The notes beneath the pieces were generated by a model that saw nothing but the letters and a program-made list of their open reading frames with translations, ran no database searches and had not been told where the DNA came from. Below are positions 12,098 through 12,833 of a stretch of 12,833 bases of DNA, piece by piece. Numbering within the stretch: position 1 is the stretch's first letter; each line of letters begins with the position of its first letter. The stretch covers positions 1-12,833 of the forward strand of contig JACTVF010000034.1 of assembly GCA_019695435.1 (NCBI GenBank), given 5' to 3'. A program made the position numbers and the translations under genes. Source of the DNA: Methanoregulaceae archaeon. Its GTDB lineage: Archaea > Halobacteriota > Methanomicrobia > Methanomicrobiales > Methanospirillaceae.

Positions 12098-12819
12098 TCG
12101 AGGCAGGGGACCGCGTCCTTCTTGTCGGCGAGGGAAGGGAATTTTTTGTCCGGGCAGGCCCGGGCACGCTCTCGACCGATAAGGGCCAGCTGGATCTTGG
12201 GCCGGTTGTGGGAGCAGCGGCCGGTGACGTGTTTACCACGCACACCGGGGCCCGGTTCGTGCTCCGCATCCCCCGGCCCACGGACTTTTTCGTGCACGGC
12301 AAGCGCTCCGGCGCCCCGATGCTCCCCAAAGACATCGGCCTTGTGATCGCGTACACCGGCATGAACCGGCACGATGAGGTGCTCGATGCGGGGACGGGCA
12401 GCGGGATCGCGGCGATCTATTTTGGCGGGATCGCGGCGCATGTGAAGACCTACGAGGTCAGGCCCGACTTCTCCGCGCTCGCCGCAAAGAACATCAAAGA
12501 GGCCAAACTCGACAACGTGGAAGCGGTTGCTGCCGATGTCCTTACCGCTGAAGGAATTTATGACGTGATCCATCTCGACCTGCAGATCGCAACCGAACAC
12601 GTGGCCTTCGCGTTCGACCACCTCCGGGCGGGTGGATACCTTGCCTGCTACACGCCGTTCTTGGAGCAGATGGCGATCGTAGTCGATGCCGCACAGGAGC
12701 GGTTCCCCGAAGTCCATACCCACGAGCTGATTGAGCGGGAGATGACCCGGTCCAAGCGGGGGACCCGGCCTTCGACGAGTATCAGCCACTCGGGGTATAT
12801 CACGATTGCGAGGAAATAG
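12094..12819 (+). CDS. trmI: tRNA (adenine-N1)-methyltransferase TrmI
   Basis: SAM-dependent enzyme that forms m1A at position 58 (and 57 in archaea) of the T loop, stabilising tRNA; it normally works as a homotetramer. The 241-residue product has the family's N-terminal beta domain (1-75: GDRVLLV, FFVRAGPGTLSTDKGQLDL). The PKDIGLVIAYTGM lead-in (78-90), which TrmI uses to bind SAM, is next, then motif I EVLDAGTGSG (95-104) and acidic E121 after strand 2. The catalytic motif region reads HLDLQ (160-164), where relatives more often have a DLP-like sequence; D162 is kept. ATG overlaps the nac stop (ATGA), and there is no separate ribosome-binding site. Last visible gene of the recJ-PUA-nac-trmI operon; its terminator lies beyond the window. 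Confidence 0.9.
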   Translation: MIEAGDRVLLVGEGREFFVRAGPGTLSTDKGQLDLGPVVGAAAGDVFTTHTGARFVLRIPRPTDFFVHGKRSGAPMLPKDIGLVIAYTGMNRHDEVLDAGTGSGIAAIYFGGIAAHVKTYEVRPDFSALAAKNIKEAKLDNVEAVAADVLTAEGIYDVIHLDLQIATEHVAFAFDHLRAGGYLACYTPFLEQMAIVVDAAQERFPEVHTHELIEREMTRSKRGTRPSTSISHSGYITIARK

Positions 12820-12833
12820 GCTTCCTTAACGGG

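Noticed and set aside
11926..12789. 287-codon minus-strand open frame
   Set aside because: Antisense shadow of nac and trmI with no recognisable protein features.

Overview
The window is chromosomal DNA from a methanogenic euryarchaeon, most likely order Methanomicrobiales (a Methanoregula-like lineage). Evidence for archaea is direct: eukaryote-type information genes without bacterial counterparts (RNase P proteins Rpp30 and Pop5, L15e, L37Ae, RpoP, SBDS, prefoldin beta, NAC, Pcc1), proteasome alpha, an archaeal type IV pilin, TATA-box promoters, and a tRNA-Tyr with C1-G72 and an intron after position 37. The order-level placement is inferred from protein style and GC-rich codon use, not from a database search.

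Layout. (1) 1-802: rubredoxin (+) converging on an orphan type IV pilin-like protein (-). (2) 803-1320: about 500 bp without a convincing gene, holding several perfect inverted repeats. (3) 1321-1515 (-): tRNA-Tyr (intron) followed by tRNA-Asp, expressed from one promoter that lies back-to-back with the promoter of a 2-isopropylmalate synthase-type gene (1657-3174, +). (4) 3178-3310: convergent terminator region. (5) 3311-7834 (-): the archaeal 'exosome superoperon' layout, transcribed right to left: rpl15e, rnp3, rnp2, psmA, sbds, rpl37ae, rpoP, pcc1, pfdB. The exosome genes themselves (rrp4, rrp41, rrp42), which usually sit between sbds and rpl37ae, are absent; a 43-nt junction with a TATA-like box replaces them. 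(6) 7988-9891 (-): nnrDE (NAD(P)HX repair) and moaC (molybdopterin synthesis) with a one-base stop/start overlap. (7) 9933-12819 (+): a DHH-family RecJ-like nuclease, a PUA-domain protein, archaeal NAC and tRNA m1A methyltransferase TrmI, all overlapping and probably one operon.

Functionally the window is mostly core housekeeping: tRNA supply and maturation (two tRNAs, RNase P proteins, TrmI, KEOPS subunit Pcc1), ribosome structure and maturation (L15e, L37Ae, SBDS), transcription (RpoP), protein folding, sorting and degradation (prefoldin, NAC, proteasome), plus DNA repair/replication (RecJ-like). I see no mobile element, CRISPR array, toxin-antitoxin pair or defence island, and no clear new multi-gene system. 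The points most worth a second look are the exosome-less superoperon, a C-terminal extension on Rnp2, the read-through tail of the PUA protein into nac, and palindromic leaders and hairpins in the non-coding stretches.
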